Assembly: GCA_905182985.1 (NCBI GenBank)
Contig: CAJJDN010000109.1
Span: 318,926 to 382,925, forward strand
Origin: Paramecium sonneborni
Lineage: Eukaryota > Ciliophora > Oligohymenophorea > Peniculida > Parameciidae
Direction of reading: 5' to 3'
Length of the DNA: 64,000 bases
Below, in pieces: positions 32,566 to 45,847 of this stretch. The position numbers were made by a program, and so were the translations under genes. Positions within the stretch are counted from its first letter, which is position 1. Each line of letters starts with the position of its first letter. Under the pieces are notes generated by a model. It did not search any database and had not been told where the DNA came from. It saw only the letters and a program-made list of their open reading frames with translations.

Positions 32566-35500
32566 TCATCCTTCTTGAATACTTTTATTATATTTTTTCT
32601 ATAAAGATATTGGATCAATAACTAACTTGCTTTATTAGTTACCATCTAAGGTAATAGCCTAATGGATTTAATCTTATTTCCTATAATTAAATAATTCAAA
32701 TATTTACTATGTTTCAAATACATAAGATTTTGCTTTTGATATGTTCAAAGAATTATCCAAATTAGGATTTCTTATAAGTTATTGTCCTTCTCTATATAAA
32801 TTAGGACTTCTTAGACTTAAATGTTGAGTATTAGCATTAGAATCTAAGTTTCTTTCAATAGTAATCTGATTTGATTATCTTTTTAAAATTAAAATTTCTT
32901 TAGCTTATGGGATTAAGAAATTTTTCAATTTTAGATAGCGGATTGTAATTCTAATTTTTTTCTATTTCCTATCAGCTAATATTCTTCTTAGAAATCTTAT
33001 TTTAGTTAATTATGGGAATAGTTTTCTAATAGCAAATCTTAATTGATCAAGTGTATCCTAATAATTAGAGGTTTTTTCATTTAAATATTCTACTATAATT
33101 TTAGAAATTAATAAATAAATGATATGAAGATTAAGTACTATAATTATGATTTAATAAGGAATTTAAACTTCAATGGAATTTGATTATTATGCAACATATA
33201 AACCAATAGCTAATACTATAGAAGCTAAACAAACATTTGTAGAATACTAATCTAATAGATTCAAAGCTTTAAGTTTATAGGGTTTATATTTTTAATTTAA
33301 TTCTAAATATAATCCTGTAATGAGCAAAATAATAGTTGCTTTGATTACTATAAAATCTTCAAAATAGGCTAAGAAAATGATTATGAGCTCTTTTTAAGCT
33401 ATTTTGATTACTTCCCAGAAATATGCACTTCCAGTATATTCATTATAAAGATAACCAAATTAAAGCCTAACATTTTTTTAATTTAAATTTGCGGAATTAC
33501 GAAAAAGCTTATAAAAGAAAAAAACAGGAATAAAAATTGCAAATATCAAAAGTAAGGGTAGACAAAGTCTTATCATCCATTACCCATGCAGATTAGTATC
33601 ATATCTTGAAGAAACATTTGATTAAATCCATTTATATCCTGAAATTTATCTATATGATATTAATTACACCAACCCTCCTATAATACTTGGTTGTAAATAA
33701 ATGTACATATAAATAAAAGTAGTTGTAATAACGCATTTATTAAAAGTTGTTCGTTTCTAAAAAATTAAAATCATGTACCAATGAAAGAAAAATGTAATAT
33801 AAATTGACGGCATTATAATTTACCAAATTATTCTAGCATATTAAATTTCTATGTGAAAAGCATCAGATAGAAAACAATCTAAAGAATAAGTCATAGCTTA
33901 AATAGGAGATCCCATAGCAGTAAATGTATCTTCGAATCCATTAGGAAGTTATAATTAAAACGTAGCAAGGGAGCCAATTATTTATAAATAATTTGTAAGC
34001 ATTTTAATTAATATTGCTGATTGATTTCTATTTTAAGATACCGCTAATCCCATACTAGATAAGCAAAAATTCCTAAAAAATTCTTTAATAGCTATCAATG
34101 TACTTTAAACTGATATAAAAATTGAAACAAGAGTCCTAAAATTATTATAATAAATATTTACCAAATACTAACTAAAGTAATGATCACTATATTTTGATAA
34201 TTTTCTGTGCATAATCCACAAGTAAATTTCTTACTAATAGAATATTATCCAGCACCTCTTATATTATATAAATCGCATTATTCACATAGTGCTCCAATAT
34301 GTCCTAAAAAACATGATTCATGACCTTCTATCCAACCACCTAAACAATTTCCAGGTAAGTTTAAACAATAACTTATTAAATTACTCTCAAAATATGGTCT
34401 CCAATAACCTTATTTTAAATTTAATAACGCTGATTTTACACTTATAGTCGAAATTTCATCTTTTAATTCACATTTTTATTAATTTAGAGTTAATGAATAA
34501 AGACCTTAATTACTATCACATGGAATACAAGAAAAATCTGTATAATTTTTAATTTCTCCATATTAACAAAGCAATGTTTTAATTTAAATTCTTAATTTAT
34601 AATTAGAATGTGTGCTTTACAAATTATATGGATATTATTCATTATAATTAGGTACAAAGATGGAATTGCATCTAAACTACAATTATAATACAATATCAGA
34701 AGGTAATTCATTATCAAAATATACAATTAAATCATCTAAATTATAATCTTATGTTTATTCATTAAAATTAACAACATCAATATTAGTAAAGTCTTAACTA
34801 AATTCATATTTTTCATCATCATATTCTGAAATATTTAATATTCTGCTATCAATATAACAAAATGATTTATTAAGATTCTTTATAATACTATTATCTTTAC
34901 TCAAAGCAATTAAACGAAATTTTTAATTTTATAAAGAGTATGTACGATTTGTTATTGAAAATTTTTTAAAAAGTGAAATCTTTTAACCACTGGGTAAGAA
35001 GAAATAATTCTAAATAGAACCATTCAATTATATTACAACCTATTAAATTAATAAATCTTATTTTTTTTAAATTTAAATTGTTGGAAACTTTGAATTTTCA
35101 TCTTAAAAGGTAATAGTCATTTATTGAGGAACAGACATTACATTGTTTCCAAAAAACTCTGCTTAATTATTATTAATATAAGTTTCGAGATTTAAATAAT
35201 CCATATCTTATTAATCAATTAAATAAATTCCTCCACCTATTAATGCTGTATTATTTGATATCACACTATTTCTGATTAAAACATTTTTCTTCATTTTAAC
35301 AAATATTGCTCCACCTACTTCAGATGCATTATTATATTTAAAAATAGAATTTGATATTAAAACTTTTATATTATCTAAATATAAACATGTACCATTCTTA
35401 GCATTATTAAATAGACAAATATAATTATCAATGATGACTTCTAAATTTAATTTTTCAACATTTATTTCCTATTTCATTAAAAATCTATATTGTGCTGCAT

Positions 35501-38500
35501 TTTCTTTTTTAATTTAAAAACAACCAAAATCTCCACATGATGAATTAGATACTTTCAAGTTAGAAACATATTATTTTAATATAAGATCCTCAACTTTCTT
35601 AAAAGAATAAAATATTAAACCATCCATACAAGATTTGCAATTAATCTATTAAAATATTAAATTATTCAATTTGATTTAAGTTAATTATGTAAGATCTAAA
35701 AATAAGAATAATCCAGAATTATTATTATCTATTATTTAATTTTTTCCTTATTAGAGTTATTATTGAATTTAAGATAAAATACAATCTCCATATGAAAACT
35801 GTAAATCTTTTTAATAAAATTTCAAATTTAATGGTGCTTTTTTACTTTAATCATTATGTATACATTAAAAGTATATAGTGTAATCTATTGTTTATTATTA
35901 CTCACAATTATAACTATTAAATTCCTTTGTTATTGTTATGTTATATACCTATACATTAGTTATTTATATTTAATTTGATTCATCTAAAATAAATAAATAT
36001 TTATACATAAATTTGGATGTAATTAAAATAAACAATAATTAATTAGACTATTTATAACTTTAAAATTGTTGAGTGAAACTATTTAAGCATTTTTAATAAT
36101 TATTGCAGATTCTAAAAGAATAGAATTAATTTGAATATTCTCAAAGTAAAGATTAATAACTGAATCGAAATAAAATAAAGCTCGATTATTTATTAAAGTT
36201 ATTTCATCTAAATTTGATAGTTAAGTATATTAATTTAAATAATTTGAAAATTTATCTTTTTCATTTTTAATAAAAATAGAATCTATTTTAACTTCTTATA
36301 TAGTATATGAAATTGTAGAAAAAACAATATAAATAAAAGATCCCAGTTTAGAATAGATATTTTAAATATCTAATTGATAGACAGAAATTGAAATTATTGG
36401 AGAATCTGATTTTAAGTATAAGAATCCTCCATATTCTTTAGCCATGATATCATTAATAATCAGATTATTGATAGTTAATTAAAGAGAATCTGATGTTGAA
36501 CCATCTAAATATATTGATCCTCCAAATCCTAAATCTTTGGAAAAAGTAGTTGATATATTCTTGAATTAACTCTATGAAATAGTAATTATACTATTTTTTT
36601 AAGCCTCTATATATAATGATCCTCCTTATAATCCTACAGATTATTCAAAATAACAAAACTTAATGTCAAGCTTTTCTATCAAAAATTAACCAATTCCAGA
36701 TTTGGATTTTACCTAAAAGATATTGTTAATCTCTTAATATGATAATTTTTCAGAATCTTTAAATCCCCAGAATAAAACTGGTTACATTACTTAATAATTG
36801 AAATAACTATTTTAGTAAAATTTAGAATTTAGTAATTTTAATTGTTGACTTTTAATATAAATGATATTATCAGTGCTGTTATAAAGAGTATTCTTGGAAA
36901 AAAAAGAATCTGTAATTGTAATAACTCCTAAAATACAATTGAAATTCAACAACAATGAAGATATTTATAGATTGTTCTAAACATATTCATGTAAAATATT
37001 TCCAATAAATGTTATATTTGAAACTTTTAATATAGTTTATTGAATAGATTCTATAAAAATGATGGCTGTGAAATATGTTTGATTTGTTAATAGTAACAAA
37101 TTTGATTCAACAAAAAAATTACTTAAATGAATTGTTATTAACTATTATTATGTTATAGTATCAGAAGATTTGTAGTATATAATTGGAGAATTGTATGATT
37201 AAACAGATTTTATTTGCATATCAATAATCTATAAATTGTCTACAGATGTAAGAAATAAAGATTATAAATAGTAGTCTCCTTTTACCTCTTAGATTTGACA
37301 ATCAACATATTAATGAAGGCCAAGAAATTTAAACTCGTCACTTTAAGTTATAAAACTAGATGTTATTCTTAAGAATTTTGCATTATGTATACTTATAATT
37401 TTTAATCCAAAACCTCTATAAATATTTAACATCGATATTTCAACAAAATCTAATTAAATATAAATGAGACAAATGTTTAAACCATTAAAATTTAAACCCA
37501 ACTAAGTTTATGTCATATAATTATTTTAAATAATTAAATTATTAATTATAATACTAGTATTTCTATTATTATATTTATTAAAATTTATAAATTTGGCTGT
37601 GTAATGATATTCAATATTTTCTATTACACTATTATAGAATTCTATTGAAAAATCTTCATCAAATAATTGATTAGAATTTATGATCCCTTAAGTAAATTCT
37701 CCAAATTTCGAATCTTTCAATGTCAAATTACTTAGATTATTATTATTGTTTATTATAATAAGTGTTGAGTTATCGATTAAAGAATGCTCAAATAAAATTC
37801 CCATTATTCTAATATCATTAAAATAGACTAAATTTAAGAAGGGTTCACAATTTACTAAATCTACTTTTGCCTTCATATTATTTATAAAAAAATTTCCTAA
37901 ATTCTTCCATGGATTAGTTTCTATTAAGGTAGTATTCTAAAATTTTCCCTTAACAAATAAATCATTGATTTCAATTATATCTTATTAATTTATATTGAAA
38001 AATAATGTTTTTTGATTTTTAAGGGTAGAATTCATAATTTCAATAATTTAAAGTTTGATTTTTTTAGTGTAAGAGGTATCTGTAATTAATATGAAATTTT
38101 CAGTATTATTTTATGTGAGATTAATGATTTATAGATTTATGAGGTTTAATTCCTTAACGTTATTAAAAATTATTTGAGACTTATCATTTTCAAATGAGAT
38201 TTATTAATATATAATAGTGTCTAAAGTAATCATTTGAAAAAAGACACTAGAAAATATTAATTATTTTAGATGATCGTTTTCAATAGGTTAGAATTTTCCT
38301 CCAAAAATTGTTATTTTATTAAAATTCAAAAAGGTTATTGTTCTTTCATATTCAATAATAGTATTTTCATTGAAATTTATTGATAATTCTACATTTCTAG
38401 AAAATAAAAATTAATAAGATACATATTGGAAAAAATATTCTGACTAAAATTTTATTTAATTGTAGCTTAACCTTTAATTTTGCATATTTACGGTTTAATA

Positions 38501-41500
38501 CTTACAATATTAAGAATGATTGTCTTAATTAAATTAGAATTGGCCTAGGAATAAAATTCATCATTTTCAAACTATATTAATAATATGTATTATAATTACT
38601 TCTTTAAAACTAGATCCAGAAATAAGATCATCTAAAAATATATTTTTAATTTTAAACTAAGATTTTTCATAAGAATTTTACAAAGCATTTAAAGAGATTT
38701 GAAAATCTTCTAAGGAACAATATAAATTAATTGGGATAAGATATTATTTTACACAGTTTTTAAATTGAATACAATTAATGAAACTTCCTAGCTGTTAATC
38801 AAAAAAATATTCTTAATCATCAAAACTTTTTAAACATTAATATGTATTTGTAATATATTTATCATTATTAAATAGAGGATTAATTGATAAAATTTCTTGT
38901 TTTGATCTAATCCTACACAAAGCACAATTTTAAGGACATTCAATACATTAATTTTCAGATAAACTCAATTTTCTACCTTAGAATTCTAGATAGCATTTAA
39001 TACATTAATTTTAGCCATTCAAATATTTACATTCTAAACATGATTCAGGGCATTACTTTATACAATTATCATTAAAAATTTCATATCCTTTAATACAAAA
39101 AGTGCAAATAATTTCATAGTCATTCTTATTTTCACTTTAAGCAAAGGCTTTAAAAGAATGATCATTATTTGAATTAATAAAAAATTAATAAAAAGCTCTA
39201 ATATTCAACTTCCAAAAATCTTTTGACAATTTTTGTCGCTAAATACAATATTAACAATTTAATTAAGTTGGACATAGAAAACATTTACCTGATAATCTAT
39301 CAGCATAATATCCCTGTTTACATAATAGACATACATGAATTATTCCTGTTAGTCCTATTTCCTATCTTAAACAAGTTTCACAATTTTCTACATATATTGG
39401 GCATTGTCGATTAAATTGAACAATTTTAAATCTATCTTTTATATCATATTCTTTGCGAATCAAACAATATTGTATTGATGTAACATAGAGATTAAAGTCT
39501 ATTGGATTAAATGCAACAGATATCAATTCACCTTGAATTTCTTTAACATATTGCTCACTCATAAGCATTTCTATCATGATATATATATCTATATTAGTAG
39601 AATTGTTAAAGCGTTCTGCATATGAAAAAAAGCATTATTCATCAGCTTATAATAAACAACTATTAGTTTCCATTATTAGAACATAACTATGTTAACATCT
39701 TCCACATACTGTAATTATATTATGCCAATCATTTCTTGGAGTAAAATACAAATCTAATGTGTTTATTTATAAATCATTTGACTACGCCTAAAATGCATAT
39801 TAACAATATAAAATGTCATTTTTAAAGCAATTTACACCATCAAAAGATAAAAAGTATTTTGAATCATCTAAACATTTGTAACATTTTAAATAATCTTTAC
39901 CTATGTTCTCATCATAAAACTTTTGGCAAAAACTACAGAAATTTCCACAAGAAACACAATTTCCATTATCAAGAGCATAACCATCTATACAAGATTAACA
40001 TTATAAAGTATTTGAGTCGTGAAAATTTTCACATTTCAAACAAGTTAATGGACATTAATAAAAATATCCATCACGTTAATACATTCCAATTTTTGTTTTT
40101 AAGCAATTTCCTGTAGATGATGCTTATAAACAATTTATATTTGTTAAAAAACAATCACCATTTTCAGAGAAATAATTAGGTTTACATCTTACATAAAGAT
40201 CTTTACCTAAATGTTGATATTTTGCTTTAAAGCAATTCGTGTCTGATTCGATATCACAAAAATCCATGAAACCGGGATTTAGTTAGATTTACTTATCTTA
40301 GTTTATAAGATAAAAATCATAATTAAATTAATCTCTTTATTCATATTTGTAAGCATCATCTGGACTTAATTTTTCTGAGTTTAAATCATATTTACAAATT
40401 GGTTTTAAATACCAAGTTAATGGATAATAAATACAATCAATACATAGTATGTTTTAAAAATTAGATTATGGACTTGATTTAAATGAATAAATACCATTTT
40501 ACACATTAAAATTAATCACTTTCTTTAGGATAGTGAAAGTATCCAAATTCACAATATGAATCACTAATATGATATCCTTCTTATTATTCAACAGAAGAAT
40601 ACTCAAATTCAAATGCTATACAAATTTTCTAATCTGTAATATCTAGAAATCCATAATTACATTAGCATTTTTTTAATTCTGATAAATAATGTCTATTAGT
40701 ATTAGTTTCACAATTTAGACAATTATTTTCTAGTGGTCCATCACAAGTTTAACAAGTATAATGGCAAACTATTATTAAATAATTTTTATACCATTAAAAA
40801 AGAATTATTTGTCACTCAAATAATTATATTCAAATTTAAAATCATATAAAGATGCTTAAAGTAAATCAATAAAATATTCATCTGTTCCCAAATAAAGATA
40901 AAAAGGTGAGTTACTAGTTGAATGTAAAATAAACTAGTTTGTTACAAGTTAAATTTCATTAAAAAATTGTATATATAATAAATTAGTATATTATGCTGTT
41001 CCTTATTCATAGTGTAGATAATGCCATTATTGTAATCCTTCAAAATAGTGATTAGAAAATTCATCTTCAAATTCTATTAACATTGAATTAAGAGTATAAT
41101 TAATAAGTTCTCCCATTATAGGTATGAGATGAAAATCATACCAAACTTCAATTTTACTTAATTTAGGTTCTAATCTATCAAAATGAGCTTTTAAAGAAAA
41201 GAGTTCATCACCAAAATAGGTTTATTAAAAGTAATTTTTAAAAAGACTTATTCTAATAAGTGGATAGATTGATTTTTCTATCACTCTTGATGCATCATAT
41301 TTAATCCATCCAGATAAACAATATCTGGTACCAAATTAATTAATTATATAATTGAGAGATTTATCACCTTCAAATACTAATAATCCTTTAACCAAATAAA
41401 TTGTTTACTCTTCTTTTAATGGACGAGGCACTTAACAATTATCATTCATATATTATAATAATGGTTCAACTTAAAATTAAATCTATCTGATTAAAATCTT

Positions 41501-42140
41501 AGATAATCTTCCTCTAAATATGTTTAAGTTTAAATTCTCAATCTATATACAATTTATATAAATTTTATACCAATCCTCTTCCTCCTTAAATAATAGATTA
41601 ATACATATCATGGCTACCTATTCTACTACTTTATATTAATTGATTGCTCATTTCAACATAGATTTTCTCATCAATAAAATTCAAAGTAAAAATATTTAAA
41701 ATCCATTTTCCTTCATAAATTATGGAATCATAAAAAAAATATAATTCAGTAACTTTTGCTTCACTTTCTTTAATTATTATTTTATGATAAACTCCTATAG
41801 GTTCTAAAGACATTAAAACTATTCCTTTTACTGAATAACCACAATTTCCCTTTACTAAAAATAAAAGTTATCCATCTTCAGATTATTTTTTATTATATTC
41901 TTAGTCAATCGTAGGTATATTTTTAAAAGTCTGTTATGGAACACAGAGACTCCAAAAACCAAATTCAAATGAATCTTTTTCATTCAAATTCAAATTATAG
42001 ATAGCATATTATGATTTAATGGGTAGCAAAGCATCTTCATATTCACTATATGGGCAACATTATAGCTTTGGTAGGCTAAGAAGAATAGAAATACAAACAG
42101 TCAGTATTGTAAATTAGTTAGAAATTTTGATATATTACAT
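32566..42140 (-). CDS. giant membrane protein: Cys-rich repeats, beta-helix, C-terminal membrane helices
   Basis: One very large gene, read from ATG 42140 (signal peptide: SNQFTILTVCISILLSLPKL) to TGA 32566-32568, roughly 3000 residues after many short introns. Order of parts: a lectin-like or unknown N-terminal domain with scattered Cys (42.1-41 kb); furin/GCC2-type Cys-rich repeats at 41-38.8 kb (CPESCLECKYLNGQNQCIKC, CLLCKQGYYADRLSGKCFLC); and a long right-handed beta-helix-like array at 38.6-35.1 kb with repeated short hydrophobic strands and GGAIFVKM / GGGIYLIDQ turns. The C-terminus has another Cys box (GALCEQC) and several membrane helices (NIVIITLVSIWQIFIIIILG, YITFFFHWYMILIF, RLCLPLLLIFAIFIPVFFFY). 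A cytoplasmic Asn/Gln/Lys-rich tail ends KKYNKSIQEG. This plan is known in large ciliate surface proteins. I did not place every intron; it could in principle be two genes. Confidence 0.62.
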
Positions 42141-43384
42141 AAAATATTAATTCGGAATATTCATTATCCACATTATCAGTATTAGTATCAGATATTCAAG
42201 ACTAAGCATAATTTTATAACAATGTTGCTGCATAAATTAAACTCCATCCATATATATTTAAAAACTTTAATTTAAATTCAAGATCATTAATGAAAATTCT
42301 AAATAGAGATTTTATTTTTTTAATATTTTTATTATTGAAAATATTTTAAAAGCTATTCCTATATTCTAATTCCTTTTTAAATATTTGAATGCATTTTAGT
42401 TCAATATTGGGTAAAATAAACAAAAAATATGATTTTAATACAAAAACAATAGATCTAAATTAAATTGCATAATTATGTAATAATTTAAGGAATTAATTCA
42501 ATAAATCTGATATCTATTAATCAGATTTCATTTGAAAAAATTTTAAGTTTTTGATGAAATAAATGATGCTGAAAAAAATCATTCTTAAAGTTTTGATTAT
42601 TCTTAAGTTTTTAATTAAAATTCTTTAGATAGTTGAATTATCTATTAAAATATCATATGAGAATGTCCTTTTATCTTTTACTTAAATTAATTTTACTCAC
42701 TCTACTTATTTAGTAATTTATTTGAGTTCATATAAAGAAGAAATAATAACATCTATTTTTTGTAAAGTTATTTTTATTTCATATAATTTATATATTCGAA
42801 ATATAAATTTCTAAACTGATTAGATCATCATTTTAAGTTCTTCAATATTTTTTGTAAAGAAATACTTTCCATTCATGAATCACTCAATATCAAACATTTA
42901 ATATTACTTCCAATATCAAATTATTATAAAGAAAAATCCAAAATAATATTATAAATTAGAATTTTGAAAACCTACAATTAAAGTTTATAATTACCTGACA
43001 TTCTTTAAATCATTATAAAAATTATCAATTCAAATCACTATTTATTTTTTGAAATCAATAATAAGAGTAACTATTATTTTTTAAAATTATTCTTGTCCTA
43101 ATTTATCTTTTTGAATATTTCAGACTTTTCCTTATTTGTTGAAAAGTTATTTTTTTTCCAAAAAAAAATAATAATTAGAAGAAATAAATACAAATCAAAT
43201 AATAGGTAGAAAATAAAACTCTAAATTAAACAGAAAATTTTAATTGATTAAAATTCTTTTTCTATATTTATATATATATTTGAGATGTTTTATAGAGTTT
43301 ATTTTGAGAATTATAATGATATTAAATTAAATTATGAAATTCTCCATTTATTCTACATAAATTTCAAATATAATATTTTTATTG
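42141..43384. other. intergenic, nothing recognised
   Basis: About 1.2 kb of AT-rich sequence upstream of the giant gene. Short open frames on both strands show no protein-like composition. It should hold the promoters of two divergent genes, but no motif stands out. Confidence 0.5.
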
Positions 43385-45203
43385 ATGAATAATAAATAAC
43401 TTCAAGAAATAGATGCTGGATAGCAAAATAAATTTCTTCACTAAATATTACCAAGGTATTTTCAATTAAAAACCTACAATTTTTAGTTCTTAAGAAGAAT
43501 AATTATATGAAAAAATAACTAGAGAAGAGATTGGATTTCGAATAAATCCTCATACTATTAGAGCTTATAGTAAAAAGTATTGGTTTATGACCAATTTTAC
43601 CATTGAATTAACTAAAAATAAAAATATAAAATATATAGAAAATGGAGAGGTTTTAAGAATGTATTTATTCATTTTTTTATATATAGAGAAAAGATATATC
43701 CAAACGAAAGATTAAAAATTAAAAAAAATATTCACATAATTAAAAGCTCTTTATGGGTAGGAAATACTAATGAAAACAATACGAAAATTGGATATTGGTT
43801 TGCAAAAGTACATGAAAAGAGATTAAATAGAGGAGGATATTATAGTCAATCTGGATAAAAAATTGGAAAATGGAGTGAATTATGTGATAATTTAAGCGGG
43901 TATTTAAATAGTTTAAAAAAAATATAGTGTTTTTATGGTTGGAAATTATAAGAATGGAAAAAGATATTCAAAATGGATAATTAAACATAATAATGATGAT
44001 ATGTAAATATTTAATAAATTTATTAAATAAAGTGGTGGAGGTTTTTATTTTGAAAATTAAATGAAGACCGGATTATGGGTTGAAAATCATTTTTTCTATA
44101 ATTCGGTGTAATCACGAATCTTATTTTATTAGGGATTCAAAAATTATGCATAGAGGAGAATATATTAAAGGAATAAAATTTGGAAAATGGGAAACTTTTA
44201 AAATAGAGAATAATAGATCAAATTTTGAAATTATGTATAAGTTAAAATATGTTAAAGAGGAAAAGGATTTTATGATAAGGGAGAAATAAAACAGGGTAAA
44301 TGGATAGATATTAAGGATATTTATGAAAAGTATAATGTTTGATTTATTTTAGTGATAGCCAGGTTATTTTTAAAGGGGAATATTAAAAAGGAAGGAAAAT
44401 AGGATGCTGGGAGACTTTTAAAAGATTGAATTAAGAATAATTTTAATTAATGTACGCATTTAATTAAATTAAAGAGCTATTGGAATTTATAATAATTAAG
44501 GAAATAAGATTGGTTTATGGATTGATTTATCTAGAAATTTTTGGGAGTTTATTAAATTTATATTTATTAGAGAAGATGATATTGTACATTAAGGATCATA
44601 TTAAAATGGGAAAAAAATTGGGAATTGGAAAAGTTATTATTAAAAGAGAAATTATTAAATGTAATAAATGTGTTAAATATGATTAAGTGGTGAAGGAAAT
44701 TATGATGAAAATGGAATGAAGAATGGATTTTGGACTGAATACGATGAAAATTGTTTTTTGTAATTACAATAATTAAATTTTTATAGTAGAAATCATATTA
44801 TATACTAAGGAATTTATTAACATGGTTAAAAATCAGGATAATGGAAAACATATTAAAATGATAAATTAATGTATTCAAAAAATAAATTATAAAAAGTGTT
44901 GAAGGATATTATGATGAGAATGGAAAAAAAATTGGTTAATGGATAGAACTAGATAAATTAACTCGAAGGTAATGAAATTAAACCTATATTTGATTATATT
45001 ATGAAGGAGAATATATAAATGGAGTTAAGTAAGGAAAATGGTAAATCTATTAAGCCAATGAATTAATGTAATAAAAAATTATTTATATTAGAGGAGGAGG
45101 AGATTATGACGAAAATGGAATGAAAAATGGATCCTGGAAGTATGATTCTACTTATTCTTACTACATTCATGGAATTGGCTTGTAAACCATCATTTAAAAT
45201 TGA
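43385..45203 (+). pseudogene. MORN/YwqK-like tandem-repeat protein gene with broken frames
   Basis: About ten imperfect units of two alternating kinds: GGGxYdxxGxKxGxWxE (for example GGYYSQSGQKIGKWSE near 43840, GNYDENGMKNGFWTE near 44700, GYYDENGKKIGQWIE near 44895) and VxxxGxYxxGxKxGxWe (GNYKNGKRYSKW near 43940, GEYIKGIKFGKWETF near 44160, GEYQKGRKIGCWETF near 44375). These resemble MORN-variant (YwqK-like) repeats, common in large ciliate protein families. The first 500 bases splice well from ATG 43385 with introns of 31 and 26 bases. From about 43920 on, units fall in different frames, and several joins have no usable GT...AG. I infer decay by indels; extra unrecognised introns are the alternative. 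Confidence 0.55.
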
Positions 45204-45847
45204 ATGCGTATTTTAAATTCTAAATTATTTTAATTTATATCATATTTGATTTTTTATTTTGATTTGTTAATTATCAAAATATTTACAAGTTAGTTTACAA
45301 AAAGCTCTAAATTCCAAATTTGAATGAGAAGAAATTAATACTATAAAAAACCATTGAACTTTGATTTTAATTATTGCTGATTGAATTATTTATACTGATC
45401 TTTATCAATCATAAATCTCTGGAATTACAAAACTTGAAAAAAATTTGTGCATTACAAACAAAAGGAAAATAACCTATAACTATTTCTAATTCTCAACGTA
45501 TTGAGAAACCAAATATCTTATTTACTAACTTTAGAAAAATGTTATCATAGAAGTATTTGCTTTTTGAGACCAAATTAAATAAAGAAAAAGTATGTTAATA
45601 TCTTTAACTTCTTGAGCCAAAAATTTTTAGAAGAAAATTTAAATAATAGTTACAAATTTCTGTTAATTTATAATTTCAAATAATATGATAATTTTGAGGT
45701 AACAAATGATTTTAGAATGAAATTTTGATGAATATATACAATAATAAATTATAATAATGAAGTGAAAATTCTCAGAAAATTTTTTAATTTATCTAAGAAA
45801 AAAATATAGAAAATTTTTGTGGTTTTTATAAAAAAGCTTTCATCTTT
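45204..45847. other. intergenic, nothing recognised
   Basis: AT-rich spacer between the convergent repeat gene and the second giant gene. No coding signal or repeat noted. Confidence 0.55.

Noticed and set aside
39223..40116. Plus-strand frames of 63 and 85 residues
   Set aside because: Antisense to the Cys-rich part of the giant minus-strand gene, where the Cys spacing is clearly coding.
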